Assembly: GCA_027451445.1 (NCBI GenBank)
Contig: DAIDJG010000272.1
Span: forward strand, 46,049-110,048
From: Singulisphaera sp.
GTDB lineage: Bacteria; Planctomycetota; Planctomycetia; Isosphaerales; Isosphaeraceae
Reading direction: 5' to 3'
Length of the DNA: 64,000 bases
The translations under genes and the position numbers were made by a program. The notes beneath the pieces are model-generated. The model was given only the letters and a program-made list of their open reading frames with translations. It had not been told where the DNA came from and did no database searches. Within the stretch, counting starts at the first letter, position 1; each line of letters opens with the position of its first letter. Shown piece by piece: positions 1-8,524 of the stretch.

Positions 1-1050
1 ACGCTTTGGGACGAGGCCATCGTGATGCACCTCGCCGAGGAGTTCCGCAACCAGACCGGCGAGGAGTCCGACCCGCTCGACGACGCCGAGGTCCTCAACG
101 ACCTCTTCCTTCAGGCCGAACGCGGGAAGAAGACGCTCACTCAGCGAGACAAGGCGCCGTTCCGGGTCACTCATGCCGGCAAACAGGCCCGCGTCGAGCT
201 GGAGCGAGGCAAGTTCGAGGAGATCACGAAACACCTGCTCGACCGCACGATCGAGCTAACTCATGAGATGCTGGCCGATGCGAAGGCGAAGGGCTACGAG
301 CGCTTCGACAAGATCATCCTCGTCGGCGGTGCAACGCGGATGCCGCAGATTCATGACCGCGTGAAGGCCGAGTTCGCGACGGAACCGGAGATGTACGACC
401 CGGACGAGGCCGTCGCAAAGGGTGCAGCGCTTTATGGGTTGAAGGAGACGCTTCAGGACGAGGTCAAGGAGATCCTTGCCCCGACCCTGCCCGCCGCCGA
501 GGGCGAAGGGGGCCAGCTCAATCTCGACGCCGTGACGGAGAAGGACGTTTCCGACGCGCTCGACCGGCTCGAACGCCAGCTCGGGTTCACACTGACGGGG
601 CCCGTTCGCGAGCTGGTCAATACGCGGATCGTAAACGTGTTGAGCAAGAGCCTGGGCGTCGTCGCGCGGAACGAGGAAAACAAGGAGGTCGTGGTTTACC
701 TCCTGCCGCGCAACACGGAGGTCCCGTTCGAGCACAGCACAGACTTCGGTACGGATGTCGCCAACCAGGCCGGCGTGGATATCCGCGTGATGGCCGGCGA
801 GCGTGACAGTCCGGAGCCAAATGACTGCAAGGACGTGGGTACGGCCACACTCAACCTTCCTGAGCGCCTTCCCGCGCGGAGCCCGGTGCGGGTGAAGTTC
901 GCGATCAACCGCGACGGCCGGCTGTTCGTGACCGCGACGGACCTCACGAGCGGAGGGTCCATTGACGTCGAGTTCGAGACCGAGGCCGTGATGAATGCTG
1001 ACGAAGTGGCCGAGCGGTCTTCGGCACTGCGGCTGCTGAACGTCTCGTAA
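1..1050 (+). CDS. Hsp70 (DnaK-family) protein, 5'-truncated by window edge
   Basis: The reading frame is open from the first base, so the N-terminal half of the nucleotide-binding domain lies outside the window. What remains starts in subdomain IIA/IIB and includes the adenosine-binding motif DKIILVGGATRMP, followed by a linker and a beta-sandwich substrate-binding region with the SLGVVARN signature typical of Hsp70 SBDs. The protein stops soon after this region, so the helical lid of canonical DnaK is missing. No grpE or dnaJ is adjacent. It is an accessory Hsp70 rather than the housekeeping chaperone (inference). A second, different Hsp70 fused to a VWA domain lies 3 kb downstream on the same strand, which suggests the two work in the same system. 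Confidence 0.9.
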   Translation, partial: TLWDEAIVMHLAEEFRNQTGEESDPLDDAEVLNDLFLQAERGKKTLTQRDKAPFRVTHAGKQARVELERGKFEEITKHLLDRTIELTHEMLADAKAKGYERFDKIILVGGATRMPQIHDRVKAEFATEPEMYDPDEAVAKGAALYGLKETLQDEVKEILAPTLPAAEGEGGQLNLDAVTEKDVSDALDRLERQLGFTLTGPVRELVNTRIVNVLSKSLGVVARNEENKEVVVYLLPRNTEVPFEHSTDFGTDVANQAGVDIRVMAGERDSPEPNDCKDVGTATLNLPERLPARSPVRVKFAINRDGRLFVTATDLTSGGSIDVEFETEAVMNADEVAERSSALRLLNVS

Positions 1051-1089
1051 TTGGGTTCACCCTCAGGTTGAGTGTCGAGGCTCGTCGGT

Positions 1090-2091
1090 ATGGAGTTTCT
1101 GCTCCGCTTCCTCAGTCTGATCGGCGCGGGGGTGCTCGCGCTGTTCGTTCTGTTCGTTGTCGTGGTTGTCGTGCTCTGGTTCAAGGCACGGCGGTTTCTC
1201 AAGACCGTCGATACGCTCGTACGCACGGTGTCGAGTCCGGCGGCTCAACTTCGCCTCCGGCCGATGGCCGTGAACGACTGGGACGACGCGGCGGCGGTGC
1301 GGGGAGTGGGGGATTCGTTGGCGGAGCTGGGTTTTGTGCGAACTGGCGAATTCGAGGTAGAAGGGATTGACGGCCTACGGATTCAGACGTGGGCGCACGC
1401 GCAGGAAGCCGTGACGGCGATGATCCAGGAAGGTGCCGGGTTGCATCCGCCGGGGCTGAGTCTGTGCTTGGAGTTACAGGACGGCTCCCGAATGGTCGTC
1501 GCCAACGGTCCGCGCGAGGTGCTCTGGAAGACGGTTGGTCAGGAAGTGGAGTTTTTCCCCGAGCGGGATACGGCGACTCTGTTTCACACGTTGCGCGATG
1601 ACTTCGTCGACCGTTTGAAGCGCCCTCTGGACCCTTCGGGGTTTCGTTCGCTTTTGGAGCGCGTACAAGTCGAATCCGCCGCCAGCGCGTGGCGGACAAA
1701 CCCGAAAGCTCGTGCGGTCGCGGCGCTTACGGCCGAGGGCGTTGCTTTCGGCGGGACCGAATTCGCTGAAGAGGCGGACGAATCCGAGGCGATTGACGAT
1801 CTTGAACAGTCGCTCTTGGAACAGTTTCTCGCTTCTTCCGGTCTTTCGGCGCTGGAATGGGAACGAATGCGCGAGCGCGTCATCATCGTCCATGACCGTA
1901 CCGCCCCGGAATCCCTAGACGAAATTCTCGCCGATCTTGGTTGCGAGAAACCATTCGAATTCGTCCAGGGGGCGACCGTCAGGCACTCGTTCGAGGAGTA
2001 TAATGCGCGTTTGCCATTGGAATGCCGGTTCAAGCTCATGAGCACGGAACGAAAGCCCGTTGGGGCAGACGTCTACTGCGCACCGGAATGA
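1090..2091 (+). CDS. single-pass membrane protein of unknown function
   Basis: I do not recognise this 333-residue protein. The ATG at 1090 is preferred over a GTG 18 bases upstream because it places a hydrophobic run (about residues 8-28, very rich in V, L and F) at the N-terminus, followed by a basic K-A-R-R stretch, which predicts a membrane anchor with a cytoplasmic body. The rest is soluble-looking, mixed alpha/beta, with an acidic segment near residues 215-235. It begins 39 bases after the upstream Hsp70 stop, in the same direction, and is probably co-transcribed with it. An Hsp70 client or a membrane tether for the neighbouring system is possible but is inference only. Confidence 0.7.
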   Translation: MEFLLRFLSLIGAGVLALFVLFVVVVVVLWFKARRFLKTVDTLVRTVSSPAAQLRLRPMAVNDWDDAAAVRGVGDSLAELGFVRTGEFEVEGIDGLRIQTWAHAQEAVTAMIQEGAGLHPPGLSLCLELQDGSRMVVANGPREVLWKTVGQEVEFFPERDTATLFHTLRDDFVDRLKRPLDPSGFRSLLERVQVESAASAWRTNPKARAVAALTAEGVAFGGTEFAEEADESEAIDDLEQSLLEQFLASSGLSALEWERMRERVIIVHDRTAPESLDEILADLGCEKPFEFVQGATVRHSFEEYNARLPLECRFKLMSTERKPVGADVYCAPE

Positions 2092-2125
2092 CGGTGGGAT
2101 TGACTTGCGTTCTGGAGAATGACTT

Positions 2126-3475
2126 GTGAAGAAGAACGGACGTACGGTCTCATCGCCTTCCGTCAGCACGGAAGGCATCACGGGAGTCACTGTCCGGGGC
2201 TACAAGTGTCTCGCTGACGAGCACTCGATCGAGATCCGTCCACTCACCATTCTGGCCGGAGCGAACAGTTCGGGCAAATCCAGTATTATGCAACCGCTGC
2301 TTCTCTTGAAGCAGACCCTCGAAGCCGGTTTTGATCCAGGCGCTCTGCTGTTGCGCGGTCCACATGTAACGTTTACGTCCATTGACCAATTCCTCGCGCA
2401 TCAGAGTGCACGGAAGATCGTAGACGGATTCGAGACCGGCGTTCAAATCGGCGGCGATCTCAAAGTGAGCGTCGAATTTCGAAGGAGATCATCAGGAGGG
2501 CTTGACGTAGAGAGAATGAACTTTGTCACGCCAAACACCGATTTCGCGATTCGAAGAGGAATGGGAGACGAAGAGATTAATCAAATCTTTGGGAATAATC
2601 GAATTGTTTGGAACGAAGACTCACGCGGCAACAAGGAGGTTTTCAGGGACCGGTGTTTTCTCAATATCGGTGTGCGCCGTGGATCTGATACTCTTCCTTC
2701 GGATTTGTTGCGATTATTGTTCCACCTCCGCGCGATGCCGGAACCAGCAAACCTCACAAGAGTTATTACAAGCGTTTTGCACTTGCCCGGTCTCCGCGGT
2801 AATCCCGAGCGCAGTTACCCCGTGACTGCCGTCGGAGCGGCATTCCCGGGGACGTTCGAAAACTACACGGCGAGTGTCATTCAGGGATGGCAGGAGGAAG
2901 CTCGGTCCGAGAAACTGGAACACCTCATTCAAGACCTTGTCCGACTCGGTGTCACCTGGAAACTGTCGGCCAGGCGCATCGACGATACTCAGGTCGAATT
3001 GCTTGTGGGACGATCGCGCGAACCCATTCGTGGAGGAGCGCACGATCTGGTCAACATCGCGGATGTCGGCTTCGGAGTGTCCCAATCGTTGCCGGTCCTC
3101 GTGGCACTTCATGCTGCACGGCCCGGTCAACTCGTTTATCTTGAGCAGCCTGAAATCCATCTCCACCCTAAAGCACAATCCGCGCTCGCCGTGGTGCTCG
3201 CGGACGCTGCCAAACGAGGTGTGCGCGTCGTTGTGGAGACTCACAGTGACCTGCTCCTCCTCGGAATCCAAACCCAAGTAGGGCAAGGGGACCTTCCTCC
3301 CGAGCTCGTCAAGCTACATTGGTTTGCACGACGGAAGGATGGTTCCTCGACAATCACAAGCGCTGATCTCGACCATAACGGGACGTTTGGCGATTGGCCC
3401 GAGGATTTCGCGGATGTTCGGCTGAAAGCGGAAAGTGACTTTCTTAACGCCGGGTCGTGGGCTGGGACCAAGTGA
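2126..3475 (+). CDS. AAA15/OLD-like ATPase (DUF3696-type)
   Basis: This 449-residue protein has an ABC-type ATPase core of the family that includes OLD nucleases and many defence ATPases. Walker A is GANSSGKSS near residues 45-53. A signature-like segment DVGFGVSQSLPV lies near 312-323, Walker B is LVYLEQPEIHLHP near 335-347, and a switch VVETHSD lies near 368-374. The C-terminal GDWPEDF is typical of DUF3696-type ATPases. No TOPRIM domain follows, so the nuclease role probably belongs to the next gene. The start is the GTG at 2126 with GGAG upstream. Base composition is lower than the surroundings: 54 of the 120 bases at 2521-2640 are G or C (45%), against 41 of 60 (68%) at 4681-4740. This points to later acquisition. 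Confidence 0.85.
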   Translation: MKKNGRTVSSPSVSTEGITGVTVRGYKCLADEHSIEIRPLTILAGANSSGKSSIMQPLLLLKQTLEAGFDPGALLLRGPHVTFTSIDQFLAHQSARKIVDGFETGVQIGGDLKVSVEFRRRSSGGLDVERMNFVTPNTDFAIRRGMGDEEINQIFGNNRIVWNEDSRGNKEVFRDRCFLNIGVRRGSDTLPSDLLRLLFHLRAMPEPANLTRVITSVLHLPGLRGNPERSYPVTAVGAAFPGTFENYTASVIQGWQEEARSEKLEHLIQDLVRLGVTWKLSARRIDDTQVELLVGRSREPIRGGAHDLVNIADVGFGVSQSLPVLVALHAARPGQLVYLEQPEIHLHPKAQSALAVVLADAAKRGVRVVVETHSDLLLLGIQTQVGQGDLPPELVKLHWFARRKDGSSTITSADLDHNGTFGDWPEDFADVRLKAESDFLNAGSWAGTK

Positions 3476-3476
3476 C

Positions 3477-4016
3477 ATGCCGTCCAAGAGATCGCGACGG
3501 ATTGTCATCGACGCGGACGTGGCAAGGGCGGCGGGCGAGATGGTATCCAATGATTCTCGCTCGAATCTGTGTCGAGAGTTCCTTGAAACCGTGAGGAACG
3601 TAAGTCATCGGATCGTTCTTACGAGCGCACTTCGATTCGAGTGGGACAAGCATGCGTCTCGCTTTACTCGCCTTTGGATCATCAAGATGGCGAACCTTCG
3701 CAAGATAGACCAAATCGAAATCACCGAGAATAACGAGATGCGAGCCAGAATCGAGGAGCTTGTGACCGACGTTCGTATCAGCCGGATCATGCTCAAGGAT
3801 ATCCATCTGATCGAAGCTGCCGTGCAGACCGATCGGGTCGTTGCTTCGCTCGATGAAATCGCCCGCGGACACTTTGCGCGTGTCTCGGCGTCGTTCGACG
3901 AAATCGATCGCATTGTTTGGGTCAACCCAACGAGGGAGAGCGAACGTTTGGAAAGTTGGTTGAGACGAGGAGCACCCGAAAATCGTTCGAGGCAGCTCGG
4001 CTACCGCCGGCGCTGA
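3477..4016 (+). CDS. PIN-like domain protein, putative nuclease partner of the ATPase
   Basis: The ATG at 3477 lies one base past the stop of the ATPase gene, so the two are almost certainly translated as a pair. The 179-residue protein has a PIN-like layout: an opening strand VIDADVA with acidic D12 and D14, a central acidic residue E55 (FEWDKH), an acidic cluster D108/E113 (KDIHLIEAA), and a final strand VVASLDE with D126. PIN domains are Mg-dependent RNases and act as toxins or effectors. The family assignment rests on this spacing of acidic residues, not on a database match. The arginine-rich tail might bind nucleic acid. An earlier in-frame ATG at 3435 would overlap the ATPase by 41 bases and looks unlikely. 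Confidence 0.7.
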   Translation: MPSKRSRRIVIDADVARAAGEMVSNDSRSNLCREFLETVRNVSHRIVLTSALRFEWDKHASRFTRLWIIKMANLRKIDQIEITENNEMRARIEELVTDVRISRIMLKDIHLIEAAVQTDRVVASLDEIARGHFARVSASFDEIDRIVWVNPTRESERLESWLRRGAPENRSRQLGYRRR

Positions 4017-4049
4017 CATCAGAGTGCATCGAAGATAAAGGTTCGTTCC

Positions 4050-6113
4050 ATGTCCACCTTTGTTGGCATCGACCTGGGGACCACCAATTCCGTCGTTGCG
4101 TTTCGCAACGCCTACGGCCGCCCGGAGGTCGTCGCGAACCGTGAAGGCCAGCACGTCACACCATCGGTCGTCTATTTCGGCGTCGATCCCCCGGCGGTGG
4201 GACAGGAGGCCAAGGAATGGGCGCGGCTGGGGAACGAGGAGATCGCGAGCTTCTTCAAGCCCCACATGGGCAGCCCGCTTTACCGGCTCCGGTTTCACAA
4301 CCGCGATTATAACGCGACCGACCTTTCGGCCCTCGTCCTCAAGCGCCTTAAGGAAGACGCCGAGGCGAAGCTTGGTGATACCGTCGATCGCGCCGTCATC
4401 ACCGTGCCGGCCTACTTCGGCGATGCCCAGCGCAAGGCCACGATCGAGGCGGGCGAAGCCGCCGGTCTGCGCGTCTTACGGATCATCAACGAGCCGACGG
4501 CCGCGGCGCTGGCGTATGGGTTGCAAAAAACGGGCGTGAATGAAACCGTGCTGATCTACGATCTGGGTGGTGGCACGTTTGACGTCACGGTCGCACGAAT
4601 TGCACCCGACGAGATCGCCGTTCTCTCGACAGCGGGCGATCACGATCTCGGCGGCAAGAACTGGGACGACCGCATCGCGTCCTACCTCGCCGAGAAGTTC
4701 GCCGCCGACACCGGCGTCGATCCGCTGGATGACCCCCTGGCGCTCAACGAGGTCCTGGTTCGTAGCGAGCAGGCCAAGTGGGCCCTCTCCGAGCGCAACG
4801 CGACGAAGATCACGCTCCAGCTCGGCGACGAACGGCGCGGCTATGAGCTGACTCGAACCGAGTTCGAGAGCATGACGTTTCCCCTCATGGACCGTACCCG
4901 TCGCCTGACCGAAGAGGCGCTCGACGAGGCGAAACTCTCGTGGAAAGACCTGGGAGGGGTCCTTCTCGTTGGCGGGTCGACACGGATGCCGATGGTCCGC
5001 ACGTACGTGACACAGATGGCCGGCGCGCCTCCGCGTTCAGGCGTCAACGTCGATGAAGTGGTCGCCCTCGGCGCGGCGATCCAGGCCGCGATGGAGGAGG
5101 GCGCCGAGACCCGCGATGCCACGCCGAGTTTCCGCCTCGCGGGCGAGAAGCGCGTTCACGATGTGATGTCGCATAGCCTGGGCGTCGTCGCGGTCAACGG
5201 GGACGGGACCGCGTATCTCAACGACGTCGTGATCCGCCGCAACCTCCCGATCCCCGCGGCGAACACCAAATCGTACCTCCACATGACGCACGGCGGCGCC
5301 AACGCGAAGCTCGAAGTGTACCTCACGCAGGGCGAAAGCAGCGTACCCCTGGATTGTTCGGTTCTCGGTAAATATGTCTTCTCGGGCATCCAGCCCACGA
5401 ACCCCGAGGTGACGGTCGACCTGAAGATGTCGTACGATGCGAACGGTGTCGTTCAGGTCGAGGCCAACCAGCGCGACACGGGTCAGACGCTCGCCATGAC
5501 CGTTGAGCCGGTGCCTGATGATCTCTCGTGGCTCGGCCGTGCGCCGGTGTCGCAGGTTGAGCCGAGCGGCCCCGAGCCGTCGCGAGTTTATCTCCTCATG
5601 GACAACTCGGCGAGCATGACAGGGTTCCCGCTGGTGGAGGCGCAGAATGCGGCCCGCGAGTTTCTGAACCGCTGCGACTTCACGCGCATGGAGGTTGGCC
5701 TCATCTCATTCTCGACGCAGATCGTCCTTCAGGCCGAGGCGACCGACAACGTGCGCAAGGTCCAGGCCGCCCTCTTTCGCCTCGAGCCGGACGGGAGCAC
5801 AAACCTCACCGATGCGCTCGAGCTTGCCCGCGAGCGGCTCTCGGCCCATGATCGTACGCGTTACGTTGTGATCCTGACGGACGGCTATCCCGACGCTCCC
5901 GAAAGCGCCGTCGAGCAGGCCGAGGCGGCGCGCAAGGAAGGGATCGAGATTGTCGCGATCGGCATGGGCGACGCCGACCGCGACTACTTGCGGCGGATCG
6001 CAAGCACGGAATCCGGCTCGATCTTCGCGCATGCGGGTGAGCTGGTGCAGACGTTCGGCCATATTGCCCGGGTCATCACCGAAGGAGGGCGCGGCTTGCG
6101 CACGTTGTCATGA
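4050..6113 (+). CDS. Hsp70 chaperone fused to a C-terminal VWA domain
   Basis: This 687-residue protein joins two domains. Residues 1 to about 365 are a complete Hsp70 ATPase domain: phosphate-1 motif GIDLGTTNS near residue 6, phosphate-2 motif DLGGGTFDVT near 171, and adenosine motif VLLVGGSTRMP near 303. Residues about 370-505 are the beta-sandwich substrate-binding part, containing SHSLGVVAV. The helical lid is absent. In its place residues about 512-680 form a VWA domain with an intact MIDAS: DNSAS at 518-522, GSTNLTDA downstream and LTDG later. VWA domains bind metal and mediate protein-protein contacts, so the lid seems to have been swapped for an adhesion module. The next gene overlaps the stop by 4 bases (ATGA). 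Confidence 0.93.
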   Translation: MSTFVGIDLGTTNSVVAFRNAYGRPEVVANREGQHVTPSVVYFGVDPPAVGQEAKEWARLGNEEIASFFKPHMGSPLYRLRFHNRDYNATDLSALVLKRLKEDAEAKLGDTVDRAVITVPAYFGDAQRKATIEAGEAAGLRVLRIINEPTAAALAYGLQKTGVNETVLIYDLGGGTFDVTVARIAPDEIAVLSTAGDHDLGGKNWDDRIASYLAEKFAADTGVDPLDDPLALNEVLVRSEQAKWALSERNATKITLQLGDERRGYELTRTEFESMTFPLMDRTRRLTEEALDEAKLSWKDLGGVLLVGGSTRMPMVRTYVTQMAGAPPRSGVNVDEVVALGAAIQAAMEEGAETRDATPSFRLAGEKRVHDVMSHSLGVVAVNGDGTAYLNDVVIRRNLPIPAANTKSYLHMTHGGANAKLEVYLTQGESSVPLDCSVLGKYVFSGIQPTNPEVTVDLKMSYDANGVVQVEANQRDTGQTLAMTVEPVPDDLSWLGRAPVSQVEPSGPEPSRVYLLMDNSASMTGFPLVEAQNAAREFLNRCDFTRMEVGLISFSTQIVLQAEATDNVRKVQAALFRLEPDGSTNLTDALELARERLSAHDRTRYVVILTDGYPDAPESAVEQAEAARKEGIEIVAIGMGDADRDYLRRIASTESGSIFAHAGELVQTFGHIARVITEGGRGLRTLS

Positions 6114-6991
6114 GTACGGCAGCCGCTCCTACGATCCGTCCTCGAGGCACAGGGCTTCGGCAGGCCTACGACCTGGCGTTGGCAGGCGCTGCGGGGGCCG
6201 TGCTGGGCCTTTACCTGTACACGGAGCTGGTGCACTCCGAGAATGTCTGGGTCCGGGATTACTGGGCCGGGATGGTCATCGGCGGCTCGATCGGGTTCTT
6301 TCTGAACGCGGCGGGCCCCTTACGCGACGGCACCTGGCGCAAGCTAGCGCGGGTCTCAACCTGGGGCGCGATCGCGGGGGCGATTGGAGGCGCCGTGGGG
6401 CTCGTGGTGGGCGAGCTCGTGATTGGTTGGTTTCAGGGCGGAACACTCGGTCGAGCGGTGTCGTGGGCCGTTCTTGGCCTGGGCATCGGCGCCAGTCAAG
6501 GGCTGGCGTACCGCTCCCGGCAACGTCTCGTCTACGGGCTGATCGGGGGCGGGGCAGGGGGGTTCGTGGGCGGCTACTTGTTCGAAGGACTCCGGCAGCT
6601 CCTCGGGAACCGCTACAGCGTCAGCCAAGGGATCGGCATGGTCATCCTCGGTGCGGGGCTGGGCGTCTTTCTCGCGCTTGTCGAAGAGGTGCTGAAGCAT
6701 GCGTGGGTCCAGGTTCTTCGAGGACGGCAGGAAGGACGAACATACCTGCTCGCGCGGGTCCGGTGTTCACTAGGGTTAGACGAACGTGCGGAAGTGGGTC
6801 TTTTCGGTGATCCGCAGGTCGCGCGCCGGCACGCCGAAATCGAACGCGGCCGGGACGGCTACGTACTCCACAGTTTCGCGCCCAGCGGGCGCACGAAGGT
6901 CAACGGCGCAGTCGTTAGTGCGCCGCAAACGCTCAAAGACGGTGATCGCATCGAGCTGGGACAGACCTTACTCGTGTTCCGTCAGAAATGA
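6110..6991 (+). CDS. glycine-rich polytopic membrane protein with C-terminal FHA domain
   Basis: The start codon overlaps the stop of the Hsp70-VWA gene by 4 bases, indicating translational coupling. Of 293 residues, the first 200 contain about six hydrophobic segments (about 22-40, 51-70, 84-107, 117-133, 141-160, 172-192) with many GxxxG and glycine-zipper patterns. Residues about 208-292 are an FHA domain, with VARRHAEI (R240, H241), KVNG (N265, G266) and LKDGDRIELG (276-285). FHA domains bind phosphothreonine, so this protein probably places a phosphopeptide reader on the inner face of the membrane. A Ser/Thr kinase partner is expected but is not in this cluster. Confidence 0.85.
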   Translation: MSTAAAPTIRPRGTGLRQAYDLALAGAAGAVLGLYLYTELVHSENVWVRDYWAGMVIGGSIGFFLNAAGPLRDGTWRKLARVSTWGAIAGAIGGAVGLVVGELVIGWFQGGTLGRAVSWAVLGLGIGASQGLAYRSRQRLVYGLIGGGAGGFVGGYLFEGLRQLLGNRYSVSQGIGMVILGAGLGVFLALVEEVLKHAWVQVLRGRQEGRTYLLARVRCSLGLDERAEVGLFGDPQVARRHAEIERGRDGYVLHSFAPSGRTKVNGAVVSAPQTLKDGDRIELGQTLLVFRQK

Positions 6992-7063
6992 TCCTGCGCT
7001 GCGGTTGCAGATTTCGGGTAATCAGGTTGTTCTCCGAAAAATCCTGGATGCTTCCCCCTCACC

Positions 7064-8524
7064 ATGACACAGACGACAAATCACTGGTCGCTTGAGATCG
7101 TGCGCGGGCGGGACGTGGGGCGAACCTACTCCGTTCGATCGGGCGAGTCCCTGCTCGGCAATGCGCTCAACGGTGAGCCGGGGCTCGACCTCGCGGATCA
7201 GGAGGGAAGCTCACCGCGCAAAATGGCATCGAAGCAAGCGCGTTTAGAATCAACGGAGCGTGGACTGTCGGTTCGCGACCTGGAGAGTCCGGGTGGCACG
7301 TTCGTCAATCGCCAGCGGCTGCTCCCCGGGCAAAACCGAGCCTTGCAGGCGGGCGATGTCATCCAACTGGGTGCCGTCCAGCTCAAGGTGGTCACGGGAT
7401 CCGCGAGCGCCCCGTCACCCCCGCCAGCGGCACCCCGCCCCGTGTCGCCCACACCACCGCCGTTACCGCGTCCCGAACCGGTCAAGACCGGTCCGATTCC
7501 GAGCCCCTTCACGTCGTCATCAGGAATCACGTGTCGCACCTGGGACGATTTTCTCACCCAGGCCGCCCAGCGTTGGCCGGCGCTGCGCGAGGAGCTGGTA
7601 ACCGGGCGGCTGGGAGCGTGGCTCGCGACGATCCAGCGCTCCGACTTGATCCCTTCCCCCTCCGCGCCCGGTTCACCCGACGAGCGACTGGACGACTGGC
7701 TCGGCCGATTGCCCACGACGCGTGTCAGCAAACCCGAACTGGAGGTCCATCCGGCGTCGTTGGTTGTCCGTGTCGCGCCGGGTGGAGGAAGCACGCGGCG
7801 CGCGGTCCAGCTTACGAACGTGGGTTACCGACTTCTCCGCTCGACCGTGCGAGTCGAGCCGGCATCCGCAAACTGGCTTGGCGTTCCCCCGGAATATCGT
7901 CGGGGTCCGTTTGTCACCGTCGAGGCGTCCGAAGTCCCGATCGAAATCCAAATACCCGAGATTCTGACGCAACCTCTCACGGGCGCCCTTGTCGTCGAGA
8001 GCAACGGCGGGACTCGGCGCGTCGAAGTCCGGCTCGAGCGACCGCCAGGTCAGGACGTAATCCCAGAGCCGTCGGAAGCCGTCGCCACCGGCGGGATCAC
8101 GCTGCGCGACATCATTGAAGTCTACCCGCCCGCACAGCGCTTCGTTTTTGCAATCGTCGGTGCCGTGGTGCTCCGTTGCGGAGCGATGGCAGCCGGGCTT
8201 TTCTCCGAGGGGTCGGCGTCGGGCGTTTCGCTCCGAACGACGGGGGTGCTGTTCGCTCTTGTCGGTGCGCTCCTCGCGGCTCGTGCTGCGCGACGTGGTG
8301 GTGAATCGCGCGACGTACCGCCCGCGTTGTTTGCCGGTGCGTTCGCGGGCGTCTTGGTCGCGGCCGTCGTCATTGCAATTTGCAGCGCGGTCGAACCGAT
8401 CGTCTTCGGTTCGATGTCGAGGACTCTCTGGTTGAGTGCGGCCCTCTGGGTCGTCCTGGGCGCATGCTTCGCGGGAGTGTCCTTGGTGGTTGTCCCGCCT
8501 CGAACCACGCAGGAGGATTCGTGA
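7064..8524 (+). CDS. FHA domain protein with proline-rich linker and C-terminal membrane helices
   Basis: Of 486 residues, about 8-110 form an N-terminal FHA domain, followed by a proline-rich linker (about 115-150), a middle region with a beta-rich, Ig-like stretch (about 225-335), and about four transmembrane helices from residue 350 to the end. The FHA core is altered: the usual serine/arginine/histidine segment reads ASKQARLE, with Gln58 where the structural His is expected, and the N-G pair reads N-R (N82). Phosphothreonine binding may therefore be weak or lost. The gene starts 72 bases after the previous FHA gene and its stop overlaps the next start by one base (TGATG), so it sits inside the operon. 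Confidence 0.82.
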   Translation: MTQTTNHWSLEIVRGRDVGRTYSVRSGESLLGNALNGEPGLDLADQEGSSPRKMASKQARLESTERGLSVRDLESPGGTFVNRQRLLPGQNRALQAGDVIQLGAVQLKVVTGSASAPSPPPAAPRPVSPTPPPLPRPEPVKTGPIPSPFTSSSGITCRTWDDFLTQAAQRWPALREELVTGRLGAWLATIQRSDLIPSPSAPGSPDERLDDWLGRLPTTRVSKPELEVHPASLVVRVAPGGGSTRRAVQLTNVGYRLLRSTVRVEPASANWLGVPPEYRRGPFVTVEASEVPIEIQIPEILTQPLTGALVVESNGGTRRVEVRLERPPGQDVIPEPSEAVATGGITLRDIIEVYPPAQRFVFAIVGAVVLRCGAMAAGLFSEGSASGVSLRTTGVLFALVGALLAARAARRGGESRDVPPALFAGAFAGVLVAAVVIAICSAVEPIVFGSMSRTLWLSAALWVVLGACFAGVSLVVVPPRTTQEDS

